DNA of 48,779 nt from Lachnoclostridium sp. UBA1175 (lineage in GTDB: Bacteria > Bacillota > Clostridia > Lachnospirales > Lachnospiraceae), in the NCBI GenBank assembly GCA_002311665.1, contig DBYX01000002.1, positions 1 through 48,779 of the forward strand, written 5' to 3'. The notes below the pieces were generated by a model. It was not told the origin of the DNA, ran no database searches, and saw nothing but the letters and a program-made list of their open reading frames with translations. This document shows positions 16,162-23,846 of this stretch, in pieces. A program made the position numbers and the translations under genes. The stretch's first letter is position 1. Every line of letters begins with the position of its first letter.

Positions 16162-16330
16162 GTCGGCAACCTCGCGAGCAAAGCTCGCTCGGTGTACGTG
16201 CGCTCGGTATTCACCCGCAGCCTTCGTCTGCTCACGAACGTATACTCAGCGATCATTGAAAACTACGTTTTCAAGATCCGCTTCGCATCCGTTCGCCGGC
16301 CGCCTGCCGGTGTGAATACTCTCGCTTAGA
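16162..16330 (-). repeat. Structured repeat element in the mccB leader
   Basis: This stretch lies between the attenuator and the mccB start and is dense in inverted repeats. They are GCGAGC/GCTCGC (16172-16189), an outer pair GTATTCAC/GTGAATAC (16207-16214 and 16312-16319), CGAACG/CGTTCG, GCAG/CTGC, and a long hairpin with TTGAAAAC/GTTTTCAA inside GATC ends (16251-16278). The first 28 bases recur almost identically at 48751-48779 upstream of ribD, where the window ends. The two copies at equivalent places argue for a mobile or dispersed palindromic element that would also fold as RNA. Confidence 0.65.
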
Positions 16331-16334
16331 GCGC

Positions 16335-16365
16335 AAATTAAAAGGAGCCTTCAACTGAAAGCTCC
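16335..16365 (-). terminator. mccB leader attenuator
   Basis: On the minus strand GGAGCTTTCA/TGAAGGCTCC forms the stem, followed by TTTTAATTT. Its 5' flank TGCTCGGGA (16363-16371) can pair for 9 bp (one G-U) with TCCCGGGCA (16469-16477) inside the leader ORF, giving an antiterminator. The pairing is conserved with metY although the second strand differs (TGCTCGGGA versus TGCCCGGGA), a compensated G-C to G-U change. Confidence 0.7.
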
Positions 16366-16399
16366 CGAGCATACGGCATTATCGTAGTATCATACCAGG

Positions 16400-16537
16400 T
16401 CAACAACATCGACGGTGATCTCGATCGAGGCGCAACGAAAAGCAGTCGAACGCCCCAGCCATAGGTAATGCCCGGGATTGTATCAGCATTCGACAGCAAC
16501 ACATCGATGTAAGGTTGTAGTTAGCAACGGTTTTCAT
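16400..16537 (-). CDS. Cysteine-codon leader peptide of mccB
   Basis: A 45-codon ORF from ATG 16537 with AAAGG about 10 nt upstream. Codons 13-15 are three consecutive Cys codons (UGU UGC UGU) followed by Arg-Met; it ends with two more Cys codons right before the stop (16400-16402), 29 nt ahead of the antiterminator's 3' half. It shares with the metY leader the Cys run then RM, then SRA, then MAGAF and Cys, at the same relative spacing. This is inferred to sense cysteinyl-tRNA by ribosome stalling. Confidence 0.75.
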   Translation of the reverse strand: MKTVANYNLTSMCCCRMLIQSRALPMAGAFDCFSLRLDRDHRRCC

Positions 16538-16578
16538 CTTGGTGTACCTTTCCGTTTCCTTTCGTTCGTGTTGGCGCT

Positions 16579-16611
16579 ATGTTAACACCATCAACCTAGT
16601 ATGTCAATAGG
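16579..16611 (-). promoter_or_regulatory. mccB promoter with Rrf2-type box
   Basis: On the minus strand -35 TTGACA (16602-16607) and -10 TAACAT (16579-16584) have 17-nt spacing. The box CCTATTGACATACTAGG (16595-16611) overlaps the -35 as at metY and iscS. Confidence 0.78.
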
Positions 16612-16641
16612 CAATTTGTATTTTTTTCGAAAAATTTTAAA

Positions 16642-16677
16642 AGCGGGACGATCCGCCGTACTGCGAACCGCCCCGCT
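16642..16677 (-). terminator. Terminator of the carAB-dapL unit
   Basis: On the minus strand a 14-bp stem (four G-U) with an 8-nt loop is followed by TTTTAAAATTTTT, 47 nt past the dapL stop. Confidence 0.85.
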
Positions 16678-16723
16678 GTCAGTCTTTTCATGTATCGGAA
16701 AATGCACGGAAACACCGTTAAAA

Positions 16724-17911
16724 TCAGTCCTTCTTCAACAGCTCCACAAGCCGTCTCGCGGCCTCCTCCGTGTCCTCTCTGCTGCCGAACGTGGAGAACC
16801 GGAAGAACCCTTCACCGCAGGAGCCGAAGCCCTCGCCGGGCGTTCCGACCACCTGGATCTTCGTGAGAAGCAGGTCGAAGAATTCCCAGCTGCCCATGCC
16901 GTCCGGGCACTTCATCCATATGTACGGCGCGTTCTTGCCGCCGCAGTACCAAATGCCGAGCTTGTCGAGAGCGCGCATCAGGATCGCTGCATTGTCCTTG
17001 TAGAAGTGGATGTTCTCGTGGATCTGGCGCCGGCCTTCCTCCGTGAACACCGCGGAACCGCCGCGCTGCAGGATGTACGAGACGCCGTTGGTCTTCGTCG
17101 TACGGTTGCGTACCCACATTGCGTTTAAGTTCATGCCCGCGCGCTCGAGCGTCTTCGGGATGACCGTATACCCGAGACGCGTGCCGGTGAAGCCCGCCGT
17201 CTTCGACAGGGAGCAGATCTCGATCGCGCACGTTCTCGCGCCCGGGATCTCAAAGATGCTGTGCGGAAGCTCGGGATCCTCGATAAATGCCTCATACGCC
17301 GCGTCAAAAAGGATCACCGCGCCCGTCTTGTTGGCAAACTCAACCCACTTTGTCAGTGCTTCGCGCCCGAACACCGCGCCGGTGGGGTTGTTCGGTGAGC
17401 AGATGTATAAAACGTCCGCCTTCGTGTTCTCGTCGGGAAGCGGAAGAAAACCGTTGTCGATGCCGGATGCCAGATGCACTACCTTGCGGCCGTCCATCAC
17501 GTTCGCATCCACATAAGCCGGGTACGCGGGCTCGATCACGAGCGAGCTGTTGCCCTGGTCAAACAGAGCAAGAATGTCGCCGAGCTCGTCGCTTGCGCCG
17601 CTCGAGACGAACACCTCGTCGGAATCCAGCTGCACGCCGCGTCTGCCGTAATACTCCGCGATGCGCTCGCGCAGGAACGGGGCGCCGCACTCCGGCATAT
17701 AGCCGTGGAAGCTCTCCTTCACCGCCTGGTCATCGACTGCGGCGTGAAGCTCGCGGATCACCGCGTCGCACAGCGGCAACGACACGTCGCCGATGCCCAT
17801 GCGGTACAGATGCATTCCCGGATTTTCCTCGAGATATTTCTTCGTCTTCTGCGCGATGTGATAAAAGAGATAGGACTCCTTCAGATCGGCGTAATGCATG
17901 TTGGGTTTCAT
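16724..17911 (-). CDS. dapL: LL-diaminopimelate aminotransferase
   Basis: A 395-aa PLP aminotransferase converting tetrahydrodipicolinate directly to LL-diaminopimelate with glutamate as amino donor, for lysine and peptidoglycan synthesis. The N-terminus MHYADLKESYLF, the motif SPNNPTG and the PLP lysine Lys237 in SLSKTAGFTG are typical of DapL. It starts 33 nt after carB and ends at a strong terminator, so it is the last gene of the carAB unit. Using glutamate fits the surrounding nitrogen genes. Confidence 0.93.
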   Translation of the reverse strand: MKPNMHYADLKESYLFYHIAQKTKKYLEENPGMHLYRMGIGDVSLPLCDAVIRELHAAVDDQAVKESFHGYMPECGAPFLRERIAEYYGRRGVQLDSDEVFVSSGASDELGDILALFDQGNSSLVIEPAYPAYVDANVMDGRKVVHLASGIDNGFLPLPDENTKADVLYICSPNNPTGAVFGREALTKWVEFANKTGAVILFDAAYEAFIEDPELPHSIFEIPGARTCAIEICSLSKTAGFTGTRLGYTVIPKTLERAGMNLNAMWVRNRTTKTNGVSYILQRGGSAVFTEEGRRQIHENIHFYKDNAAILMRALDKLGIWYCGGKNAPYIWMKCPDGMGSWEFFDLLLTKIQVVGTPGEGFGSCGEGFFRFSTFGSREDTEEAARRLVELLKKD

Positions 17912-17944
17912 AGCGCTAATACTTCCTTTCGTTCGTTTCGTGTG

Positions 17945-20900
17945 TCACTCCGCATCGATCGTCGAGACACGCATCGTGACTTCCTCGAGCACCTGCAGCA
18001 CAAGCCGCACGGTGTCGAGCGATGTGAGCAGCGGCACGTTGTTCTGCGCCGCGACGCGGCGGATGGCCACGCCGTCACCGTAGTGAACGCCGGAGATGAT
18101 GGCTCGCGTGTTGATCACGTAGCTCACATAGCCGGCCTTGATCGACTCAAGTACCTCCTCGCTGCCTTCACTGGGCTTGTGGCGGATCCTCGTGCGGATG
18201 CCGTGCTCCCTGAGGACTTCGCCCGTGAGCGAGGTCGCCTCAATGTTGAAGCCCATATCGTAGAACCGCTTGATCAGCGGCATTGTCTCTTCCTTGTCCT
18301 CGTCCGCAACACTGACAAGCACCGTACCGTAGCTCTTGAGCGTCAGGCCGGACGCGATCAGCGCCTTGTACGCCGCGCGGTGCAGCAGTTTGTCATAACC
18401 GATCGCCTCGCCGGTCGATTTCATCTCGGGCGACAGGTAGGCGTCCATACCGAACAGCTTTGAGAAGGAAAATGCGGGAACCTTCACGTAGTAGCGTTCC
18501 TTCTCCTTCGGGTAGATCTCCGTGATGCCCTGCTCCTTGAGGGAGACGCCGAGCGACACGAGCGTGCCGATGTCGGCGAGCGGGTAGCCGGTCGCCTTCG
18601 AGAGGAACGGAACCGTTCTCGAGGAACGCGGGTTCACCTCGATGATGTATACCGTGTCGGTCGGATCCACGATGAACTGGATGTTGTACAGTCCGCGGAT
18701 GCCGATGCCGATGCCGAGCCGCTTCGTATAATCGAGGATTGTCTTCTTCACTTCATCGGAAAGACTGTAGGACGGATACACGCTGATGGAGTCGCCGGAG
18801 TGCACGCCGGTGCGCTCCACAAGCTCCATGATGCCCGGCACGAACACATCCGTGCCGTCGCACACCGCATCGACCTCAACCTCCTTGCCGCGGATGTAGC
18901 GGTCCACAAGAACCGGCTTGTCCTCGTCGATCTGCACGGCCGTGCGCATGTACTCCCACAGCGACTCTTCCTTCGCCACGATCTGCATCGCGCGACCGCC
19001 GAGCACGAAACTCGGGCGCACGAGAACCGGATAGCCGATCTCCTTCGCCGCCGCGATACCCGCCTCGATGCTCGTGACCGCACGCCCCGTAGGCTGCGGA
19101 ATGTTGAGTTCGAGGAGCAGACGCTCGAACGAGTCTCTGTTCTCCGCCTTGTCGATGGCGTCGCAGTCGGTGCCGAGTATCTTCACGCCGCGCTTGGCCA
19201 GAGGCTCCGCGAGGTTGACGGCTGTCTGACCGCCGAGCGTCACGATGACGCCCTCGGGGTTCTCGAGGCGGATGATGTTCATCACGTCCTCGACGCACAG
19301 CGGCTCAAAATACAGTTTGTCCGAGCACGTGTAATCGGTGGAAACCGTCTCGGGGTTGTTGTTGATGACGATGGCCTCGTAACCCGCCTTCTGGATCGTC
19401 TGCACCGCGTGCACGGTGGAATAGTCGAACTCGACGCCCTGTCCGATGCGGATGGGCCCGGAACCAAGCACGATGACTTTCTTCTTCTCCGAGACGCGGG
19501 ACTCATTTTCCTCCTCGTATGTCGAGTAGAAATACGGGATGTAGCTCTCGAACTCCGAGGCGCAAGTGTCGATCATCTTATAGACCGGCATAAGCTTGTT
19601 CTCTTCTCTCATGCGGAAAATGTCGACCTCGCTCATATTCCAGAGCCCTGCGATCTCGCGGTCGGACATACCGATCCTCTTGGCACGGTACAGCACATCG
19701 ATGTCGCCGGGCGCCTTGCGGACAGCCTCCTCCGCATCGATGATGTTGCGGATTTTCCGAAGGAAGAACAGATCGATCGACGTCACATCGGCGATGGTCT
19801 CGATCGTGCATCCCTTGCGGATGAGCTCTGCGATCGCGTAGAGGCGGTCGTCGGTGCCGATTCGGATGTACGAGAGCAACTCCTCCGCGGACTGCCCCTC
19901 GAACTTCGCCATGCGAAGCTGCGTCGCACCGTTCTCGAGAGAACGGATGCCTTTGAGGAGACTCTCCTCGAACGTGCGTCCTACGCTCATGGTCTCTCCG
20001 GTCGCCTTCATCTGCGTGGAGAGCGTGTTGTTCGCATCGGCAAATTTGTCGAACGGGAAGCGCGGAAGCTTCGTGACCACATAGTCGAGCGCGGGCTCGA
20101 ACGATGCGGGGGTGTTCGCGATGTGGATCTCGTCGAGCGTCATACCGACACCGATCTTTGCGGAGACGCGTGCGATCGGGTAGCCGCTCGCCTTCGACGC
20201 GAGCGCCGAGGAGCGGGACACCCTGGGGTTGACCTCGATCAGATAATACCGGAATGACTTCGGATCAAGCGCGAACTGCACGTTACAGCCGCCCTCGATC
20301 TGCAGCGCGCGGATGATGCGGAGCGCGCTGTCGCGAAGCATATGATACTCCTTGTTGGTGAGCGTCTGCGAGGGGCAGACGACGACGGAATCGCCCGTGT
20401 GGATGCCCACAGGGTCGAGATTCTCCATATTGCAGATGGTGATGGCCGTGTCGTTTCGGTCGCGCATCACCTCGTATTCGATCTCCTTGAAACCGCGCAC
20501 GCTGCGCTCCACAAGCACCTGCGAGACCGGCGAAAGTTCAAGCGCGTGGCGAAGCATCGGAAGGAAATCCTCCTTCCTCTCGACAAATCCGCCGCCCGTG
20601 CCGCCGAGGGTGAACGCGGGACGAAGCACAACCGGCAGGCCGATCCTCTCGACCGCCGCGAGACCTTCCTCCTCCGTGCTGACCGTTTCCGACGGGAGCA
20701 CCGGCTCACCGAGGCTCTCACACAATTCCTTGAACAGCTCGCGGTCCTCCGCCTGCTCGATGCTTCGGCTTCTCGTTCCCAGCAGTTCCACGCGGCACTC
20801 GCGAAGGATGCCCTTTCGCTCCAGTTGGATCGCCAGGTTCAGTCCGGTCTGTCCGCCGATGCCGGGCAGGATCGCGTCCGGGCGCTCATAGCGGATAATC

Positions 20901-21127
20901 TTCGCAAGATACTCGAGCGTCAGAGGCTCCATATATACTTTGTCGGCAATACGGGTGTCGGTCATGATCGTCGCGGGGTTGGAGTTACACAGAACAACCT
21001 CGTAACCCTCCTCGCGCAGCGCGAGGCAGGCCTGGGTTCCCGCGTAGTCAAACTCCGCCGCCTGTCCGATGACGATCGGTCCGGAACCGATGACAAGCAC
21101 TTTTTTGATATCGGTACGCTTCGGCAT
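17945..21127 (-). CDS. carB: Carbamoyl-phosphate synthase large subunit
   Basis: A 1060-aa cytoplasmic enzyme that makes carbamoyl phosphate from bicarbonate, ATP and ammonia tunnelled from CarA, for arginine and pyrimidines. Two homologous halves are visible, each starting with an NxxGSGPI-type motif (VLVIGSGPIVIGQ near residue 10 and VIVLGSGPIRIGQ near 550) and containing an ATP-grasp domain. The C-terminal about 130 residues form the methylglyoxal-synthase-like allosteric domain. Full length. The ribosome binding site AAGGAGG lies inside the last codons of carA, 3 nt between the genes. Confidence 0.97.
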   Translation of the reverse strand: MPKRTDIKKVLVIGSGPIVIGQAAEFDYAGTQACLALREEGYEVVLCNSNPATIMTDTRIADKVYMEPLTLEYLAKIIRYERPDAILPGIGGQTGLNLAIQLERKGILRECRVELLGTRSRSIEQAEDRELFKELCESLGEPVLPSETVSTEEEGLAAVERIGLPVVLRPAFTLGGTGGGFVERKEDFLPMLRHALELSPVSQVLVERSVRGFKEIEYEVMRDRNDTAITICNMENLDPVGIHTGDSVVVCPSQTLTNKEYHMLRDSALRIIRALQIEGGCNVQFALDPKSFRYYLIEVNPRVSRSSALASKASGYPIARVSAKIGVGMTLDEIHIANTPASFEPALDYVVTKLPRFPFDKFADANNTLSTQMKATGETMSVGRTFEESLLKGIRSLENGATQLRMAKFEGQSAEELLSYIRIGTDDRLYAIAELIRKGCTIETIADVTSIDLFFLRKIRNIIDAEEAVRKAPGDIDVLYRAKRIGMSDREIAGLWNMSEVDIFRMREENKLMPVYKMIDTCASEFESYIPYFYSTYEEENESRVSEKKKVIVLGSGPIRIGQGVEFDYSTVHAVQTIQKAGYEAIVINNNPETVSTDYTCSDKLYFEPLCVEDVMNIIRLENPEGVIVTLGGQTAVNLAEPLAKRGVKILGTDCDAIDKAENRDSFERLLLELNIPQPTGRAVTSIEAGIAAAKEIGYPVLVRPSFVLGGRAMQIVAKEESLWEYMRTAVQIDEDKPVLVDRYIRGKEVEVDAVCDGTDVFVPGIMELVERTGVHSGDSISVYPSYSLSDEVKKTILDYTKRLGIGIGIRGLYNIQFIVDPTDTVYIIEVNPRSSRTVPFLSKATGYPLADIGTLVSLGVSLKEQGITEIYPKEKERYYVKVPAFSFSKLFGMDAYLSPEMKSTGEAIGYDKLLHRAAYKALIASGLTLKSYGTVLVSVADEDKEETMPLIKRFYDMGFNIEATSLTGEVLREHGIRTRIRHKPSEGSEEVLESIKAGYVSYVINTRAIISGVHYGDGVAIRRVAAQNNVPLLTSLDTVRLVLQVLEEVTMRVSTIDAE

Positions 21128-21130
21128 GAC

Positions 21131-22312
21131 TCACTCCACCTCCTTCCGGCTCTGTCCTTCACACGCGACCTGCGGTTCGCACACCGGCAGGACAAGCTCG
21201 CCGGTCTTCATCACCTGAATGAAGCGGTCGAACAGATATCCGCTGTCCTGCGGGCCCGGCGCGCTCTCCGGGTGATACTGCACGCTGAACGCGCGCTCCT
21301 CGGGGCAGGCGACGCCCTCGATCGTGTTGTCCAGAAGATTGATGTGGGTGGCCTCCAGAGGTGTGTCCTCGAGGCTCAAGGCATCCACCGCGTAGGAATG
21401 GTTCTGCGAAGTGATCTCGATCTTGCCCGTCGAGAGGTCCTTCACGGGATGGTTCCCGCCGCGGTGACCGAATTTGAGTTTGTAAGTTTCCGCTCCGAAT
21501 GCGAGCGAAAGGATCTGATGGCCGAGGCATATACCGAAGATCGGCTTTCTGCCGATCAGGCTCTGCACGGTCTCGATCGTCTCGGGAACGTCCTTCGGGT
21601 CGCCCGGTCCGTTTGAGATGAAGACGCCGTCCGGGTCATACGAGAGGATTTCCTCCGCCGATGTGTTCCACGGCACCACGGTGACTTTGCAGCCGCGGCG
21701 GTTCAGCGAGCGCACGATGTTCTGCTTCATCCCGCAGTCGATCGCGACGACATGCAGTCCGCTGCCCTCGAGCTCCTGCCCGGAGCATCCGCTGTCCGTC
21801 GCCTCCGAGACATAAGGCGCACGGCAGCTCACGCGGGATACGGCATCCGTCGGCACGGTGTATCCGCGGAGTTTCGCGAGGCATTCCTCGATCGGCGTGT
21901 CCGCGTCCGTGAGGAGCGCGAGTCGGCTTCCGTAATCACGCACGGAACGCGCGAGCTTGCGCGTGTCCACGCCGCTCAGACCGACGATCCCGTACTGCTT
22001 CATCACATCCCCGAGCGTTCTCGCGCTGCGGAAGTTCGACGGCTCGTCGTTGTACTCCCTCACCACCAGCGCTCCGATCATGGGCCGGAGCGACTCGTAG
22101 TCGTCCTCCGCCATTCCGTAGTTGCCGATCAGCGGGTACGTCATCACGACCGCCTGGTCCGTGTACGACGGGTCCGACAGGATCTCCTGGTATCCGACCA
22201 TCGATGTGTTGAACACGAGCTCCAGTATCCTCTCACCGTCCGCGCCGAACGCGTCGCCTGTATACTGTTGCCCGTCCTCCAGCACGATTTTCCGCTTACT
22301 TGAAGAACTCAT
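21131..22312 (-). CDS. carA: Carbamoyl-phosphate synthase small subunit
   Basis: A 393-aa glutamine amidotransferase subunit feeding ammonia to CarB. The N-terminal CarA domain is about 1-170; the class I amidotransferase domain has the nucleophile Cys in FGICLGHQ and the His-Glu pair in QYHPESAPGPQD. The start at 22312 follows GAGGGAG; a 20-codon extension crosses GC-palindromic DNA and is unlikely. It has its own promoter 51-79 nt upstream, between it and purF. Confidence 0.96.
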   Translation of the reverse strand: MSSSSKRKIVLEDGQQYTGDAFGADGERILELVFNTSMVGYQEILSDPSYTDQAVVMTYPLIGNYGMAEDDYESLRPMIGALVVREYNDEPSNFRSARTLGDVMKQYGIVGLSGVDTRKLARSVRDYGSRLALLTDADTPIEECLAKLRGYTVPTDAVSRVSCRAPYVSEATDSGCSGQELEGSGLHVVAIDCGMKQNIVRSLNRRGCKVTVVPWNTSAEEILSYDPDGVFISNGPGDPKDVPETIETVQSLIGRKPIFGICLGHQILSLAFGAETYKLKFGHRGGNHPVKDLSTGKIEITSQNHSYAVDALSLEDTPLEATHINLLDNTIEGVACPEERAFSVQYHPESAPGPQDSGYLFDRFIQVMKTGELVLPVCEPQVACEGQSRKEVE

Positions 22313-22362
22313 TGTCTCGCTCCCTCTCGCGCGCATACGCGCGCACGATATATATTCACCCG

Positions 22363-22391
22363 TTTTTATCACGGGTTTTCGACTTTGTCAA
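22363..22391 (-). promoter_or_regulatory. carA promoter with overlapping inverted repeat
   Basis: On the minus strand -35 TTGACA (22386-22391) and -10 TAAAAA (22363-22368) are 17 nt apart. An inverted repeat ACCCGT/ACGGGT with a 7-nt spacer brackets the -10 and could be an operator. The transcript then holds a CGCGC/GCGCG hairpin before the ribosome binding site. Confidence 0.6.
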
Positions 22392-22433
22392 CACTCTGCG
22401 CGAGATTTTTGACATTTTCCGCGGCATTCTCCG

Positions 22434-23846
22434 TCAGCACTCCGACAGCCGCCGCTCGAACCGGTTCTTGAGCTCGCCCGACGGCACCGTAGTCGGGTAA
22501 TTGCCGTCGAAGCAGGCGCTGCAGAAGCCCTGTCCGCCCGCGAGCTCCGAGAGTCTCTCCGTCGGAAAATACCCGAGCGTGTCCGCACCGATCATCTCCG
22601 CGATCTGCGCGGTCGTATGCTCCGTCGCGATCAGCGAGGAGGTCGAGTCGACGTCCGTCCCGTAGTAGCAGGGGAACCGGAACGGCGGCGCCGTGATCCG
22701 CATATGGATCTCGGTCGCTCCCGCGTCGCGCAGAAGCCGCACGATCTGCGCGCTCGTCGTTCCGCGGACGATCGAGTCGTCCACAAGCACCACTCTCCTG
22801 CCGCTCACAACGCTCTCGATCGGTGAAAGCTTGATCTTCACCTGCGTCGAGCGGTCCTTCGGCGCGATGAACGTGCGCCCGATGTATTTGTTTTTCACAA
22901 GGCCGACGCCGTACGGAATGCCCGAGCGCCGGCTGTAGCCGAGCGCCGCGTCGATGCCCGAGTCCGGGACACCGATGACGATGTCCGCGTCCGCGGGGTG
23001 CGTCTCCGCGAGGATCTCCCCCGCGAGCACGCGCGAATCGTGCACCGAAACCCCGTCGATCACGGAGTCCGGTCTCGCAAAATAAATGTACTCAAACACG
23101 CAGAGCCGCTTGCCGGCCGTGCCGCAGTGCTCACGCCGCGAGGTCACGCCGTCCTTCGAGAACACGAGGATCTCGCCGGGCTCCACATCACGCAGAAAAT
23201 GCGCCCCGACCGCGCGAAGTGCGCAGCTCTCGGACGCGATCACATACCCGCCGCCGGGCAGGCTTCCGTAACACAGAGGCCGGAATCCCTGCGGGTCACG
23301 CACGCAGATCAGTTTCTGCGGCGACATCAGGATCAGGGAGTACGCCCCGCGAAAATGTCCCATGGCACGGCTGACCGCCTCCTCAATCGAGGGGGCGTTC
23401 AATCTCTCTCGCGTCACGATGTACGCGATCGTCTCGGTATCGCTCGTCGAGTGGAAGATCGCGCCGGCGAGCTCAAGCTCCGTGCGGAGCGCGGAGGCGT
23501 TGGCAAGGTTACCGTTGTGCGCGATCGCCATGCGGCCTTTCTGGTGATTCACCTCGATCGGCTGGCAGTTGCTGCGGTTGCTCGCTCCGGTCGTGCCGTA
23601 GCGGGTGTGTGCGACCGCCATCGTTCCCTTCGGAAGACGCTCAAGCGCCTCGCCTGCGAACACCTCGCTGACCAGTCCGATATCCTTGCGCGAGGAGAAC
23701 ACCCCGTCGTCGTTCACGACGATTCCGCAACTCTCCTGCCCGCGGTGCTGCAGCGCGTAAAGGCCGTAGTAACACGTCGCCGCCACATCTCCCGCCTCCG
23801 GTGTGATCACACCGAAGACTCCGCACTCTTCGTGGATACTGCTCAT
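22434..23846 (-). CDS. purF: Amidophosphoribosyltransferase
   Basis: A 470-aa enzyme for the first committed purine step, PRPP plus glutamine to phosphoribosylamine. A 7-residue propeptide (MSSIHEE) precedes the nucleophile Cys8, as in the processed Bacillus-type enzyme. The PRPP loop is VVLVDDSIVRGTT. Four cysteines positioned as [4Fe-4S] ligands are visible: CVFEYIYF, FRFPCYYG and the C-terminal FCSAC, so it is the oxygen-sensitive cluster-bearing type. It overlaps the pyrG stop by 4 nt. Confidence 0.96.
   Translation of the reverse strand: MSSIHEECGVFGVITPEAGDVAATCYYGLYALQHRGQESCGIVVNDDGVFSSRKDIGLVSEVFAGEALERLPKGTMAVAHTRYGTTGASNRSNCQPIEVNHQKGRMAIAHNGNLANASALRTELELAGAIFHSTSDTETIAYIVTRERLNAPSIEEAVSRAMGHFRGAYSLILMSPQKLICVRDPQGFRPLCYGSLPGGGYVIASESCALRAVGAHFLRDVEPGEILVFSKDGVTSRREHCGTAGKRLCVFEYIYFARPDSVIDGVSVHDSRVLAGEILAETHPADADIVIGVPDSGIDAALGYSRRSGIPYGVGLVKNKYIGRTFIAPKDRSTQVKIKLSPIESVVSGRRVVLVDDSIVRGTTSAQIVRLLRDAGATEIHMRITAPPFRFPCYYGTDVDSTSSLIATEHTTAQIAEMIGADTLGYFPTERLSELAGGQGFCSACFDGNYPTTVPSGELKNRFERRLSEC

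Noticed and set aside
16133..16620. T-box or SAM riboswitch in the mccB or metY leaders
   Set aside because: The T-box core (AGGGTGGNACCGCG) and S-box conserved segments are absent; the Cys-codon ORFs and pairing explain the leaders better.
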